The translations under genes were made by a program, and so were the position numbers. The notes beneath the pieces are model-generated. The model made no database searches. It saw only the letters and a program-made list of their open reading frames with translations, and was not told the origin of the DNA. From an uncultured Clostridia bacterium (GTDB lineage Bacteria > Bacillota > Clostridia > Oscillospirales > Acutalibacteraceae), in the NCBI GenBank assembly GCA_937902305.1, contig CALDHV010000184.1, positions 1 to 6,051 of the forward strand: DNA of 6,051 bases, read 5' to 3'. Below, one piece after another: positions 4,601-6,051 of the stretch (position 1 is its first letter; every line of letters begins with the position of its first letter).

Positions 4601-6051
4601 TTAGTTGAACCAGCCGATGGTCCTACCGGTGTTAGCCACTGCCTGGTTATAGATAGCATTGACTGTACTGAACGTTACACCCGAATAGATCGTGACCTGC
4701 GTCCCGTGGAAATCCACTTTCATATACGAACGGAACTTCCACTCCTGACCGGCGTTCGTCTCACTGATGTTCTTAATCAACAGGCTGTACTTACAAGTGC
4801 CGGATGCCGGATCATACGACCAGCAGGCATCGAAGTTTTTGGTAACACTGGAGGAGAGGAGCTTGTTATCCAGGTCAATGTTCAAATAGTTTCTATTGAA
4901 CAGGATGCCACGCTCTTTGATCTTCAGCGCATCGCCGCCGACGATGATGGTGTCGCACGCCGCGCTCGCGGTCTTATAGCTCGCTATCGGACGGATCGCG
5001 CAGTATTCGATGTTATTAACGGTGTAGATCGCACTGCCTGCGCCCGGGGTCGGGATGCCGGGTTTGCCGCCGGTATACAGACCGAAGGTGGTGATGTCAT
5101 TCATGAGCGCAGGAATATCCGGTTCGGACGCACCGGCATTAAGATCAGTGAACATCGTAAAGTCATCGACATAGTAGACGTGGGCGGAGTTTGTTTTATT
5201 CGTATGGCTGATACCGATGCGGATGTAGGAAGGATCGCCCTCGTTCTGCGTCGGCGACAGATCCTCGCCCACATGCTCCGGCGTCCACACACACCAGAAT
5301 TGTTGCCACACGCCGGTCGTCAGCGTAGCACTCATACCGATCTTATCCTGGAGGATGTGCCCTCCGTCGCCACGGTTGTGACGGTAGACGATGTTGGCAG
5401 GTCTATTGTTGTTCTGGAACTCCGTCGTATCGTCGCCGTCGGCGATCCAGAAACGCATAGTGGTGTCACTGGTCATCGTCGTCATCGCCCAGAAGGAGAG
5501 GTAATAGGTGGTGCCGGAATATACCTCGACCGGTTGACCGTTGCCGTCGCGCAGGATGAACTGGGTGCGGTTATCGCCGGAGCCATCATACGAATCGATG
5601 CGCAAGGACTTGCTGCCGCCGACGGAGTGGTTTGCCTCATCGGAGACCGTTGTGGCATCCCTCGTGTCGGAGTTCAGAGCGATCTTGGTGCCGAGCTCCA
5701 TAGTCTCCATATCCCACAGACCGGGGGTAGCGATATACGGTGCCTTCACATCGACGCTGATGTCGTCGATGTAGTAGATGGATCTATCCAAATTGGTATA
5801 TGCAAGACCCAGACGCAGGCAATCGCCCTCCTGCGGTACGGTGGAAGTAAAGGTGATCGTATACTGCGTCCACTTGCCTACCGCAATATTGAGAGAGTTC
5901 ATTTCCTCGCCCTTGTGCACTCCGCCTTCGCGATCCTTGCTGTAAGAGTTGTTCGAGAAAGGTGTTGTCGCATCGCCCTCGGCAAGCCACATACGGAAGG
6001 TGATCCGATCGGCGGAATACAGCCAGAATGTGACGGTGTAGGTGTAGCCCG
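4601..6051 (-). CDS. Secreted or surface beta-sandwich protein (C-terminal 482 residues; N-terminus outside window)
   Basis: The minus-strand frame is open from the right edge to TAA at 4603-4601. The ATG at 5992 is internal: coding continues upstream of it with a clear module strand, so it is not the start. Counting from the first whole codon in the window, residues 1-101 are the end of one module (TFRMWLAEGD at 17-26, YYIDDISV with IDD at 94-96). Residues 110-302 are a complete module (DME at 113, EANH and RTQF motifs, YRHNR at 222-226, YYVDD ending near 296). Both match module 4 of the left protein. Residues 307-482 form a C-terminal domain with GILF (381-384), CWSYD (from 409), SLLIKNI and FRSYMKV motifs. 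I have seen similar unnamed domains at the ends of secreted clostridial proteins. There is no LPXTG motif, membrane segment or dockerin at the C-terminus, so attachment, if any, must come from the unseen N-terminal part. The likely role is binding of an extracellular ligand, possibly polysaccharide; a catalytic domain could lie upstream. Confidence 0.92.
   Translation of the reverse strand, partial: GYTYTVTFWLYSADRITFRMWLAEGDATTPFSNNSYSKDREGGVHKGEEMNSLNIAVGKWTQYTITFTSTVPQEGDCLRLGLAYTNLDRSIYYIDDISVDVKAPYIATPGLWDMETMELGTKIALNSDTRDATTVSDEANHSVGGSKSLRIDSYDGSGDNRTQFILRDGNGQPVEVYSGTTYYLSFWAMTTMTSDTTMRFWIADGDDTTEFQNNNRPANIVYRHNRGDGGHILQDKIGMSATLTTGVWQQFWCVWTPEHVGEDLSPTQNEGDPSYIRIGISHTNKTNSAHVYYVDDFTMFTDLNAGASEPDIPALMNDITTFGLYTGGKPGIPTPGAGSAIYTVNNIEYCAIRPIASYKTASAACDTIIVGGDALKIKERGILFNRNYLNIDLDNKLLSSSVTKNFDACWSYDPASGTCKYSLLIKNISETNAGQEWKFRSYMKVDFHGTQVTIYSGVTFSTVNAIYNQAVANTGRTIGWFN
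5971..6002 (-). repeat. Near-identical coding block shared between the two genes, copy in right gene
   Basis: Partner of 1118-1149, in the edge-cut module of the right protein. A shorter exact match of 17 nt, CGCCGGTCGTCAGCGTA, links 1019-1035 with 5311-5327 in the next module. The paralogy therefore reaches at least three modules across two genes. Confidence 0.85.

Noticed and set aside
3910..4604. Overlapping open frames of 60-160 codons on both strands of the spacer
   Set aside because: They read through hairpins and repeats, are rich in Arg, Pro and Cys, and have no recognisable domain.
4601..5992. Treating the ATG at 5992 as the start of the right gene
   Set aside because: The frame stays open to the window edge and the residues before it continue the module strand, so the methionine is internal (TFRMWLAEGD).

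Overview
The window most likely comes from a Gram-positive anaerobe of the Clostridia (gut or rumen Oscillospirales type). Three things point that way: a strong AAAGGAGG ribosome binding site, a Clostridia-style export signal, and large secreted proteins built from beta-sandwich modules. The C-terminal domain of the right-hand gene is of a kind I associate with secreted clostridial proteins. One domain of the left-hand protein instead resembles a domain I know mainly from Bacteroidota, so the assignment is inference and not certain.

Both real genes lie on the minus strand, and both are cut by the window edges. On the right (4601-6051) is the C-terminal part of a secreted or surface protein: one incomplete and one complete carbohydrate-binding-like module, then a compact C-terminal domain ending at a TAA stop. 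On the left (1-3827) is the N-terminal 1,275 residues of a second exported protein: signal peptide, two beta-sandwich modules, an InlB B-like repeat region, two more beta-sandwich modules, an FN3 domain and a Bacteroidota-type beta domain. It runs off the window. No catalytic domain is visible in either protein.

The 773 bp between the genes (3828-4600) appear non-coding. They hold the left gene's ribosome binding site and leader, an AT-rich stretch that may contain its promoter, and an unusually dense chain of hairpins. That chain includes a 45-bp element repeated at a 78-bp interval and a GC-rich hairpin with a GCAA tetraloop.

The two proteins are paralogous in part. Module 4 of the left protein and both modules of the right protein belong to one sub-family, and 32 nt are shared with one synonymous difference. 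This suggests a locus of co-located, module-shuffling surface proteins that probably bind polysaccharides or other ligands. I see no defence system, CRISPR array, tRNA, rRNA or mobile-element gene.
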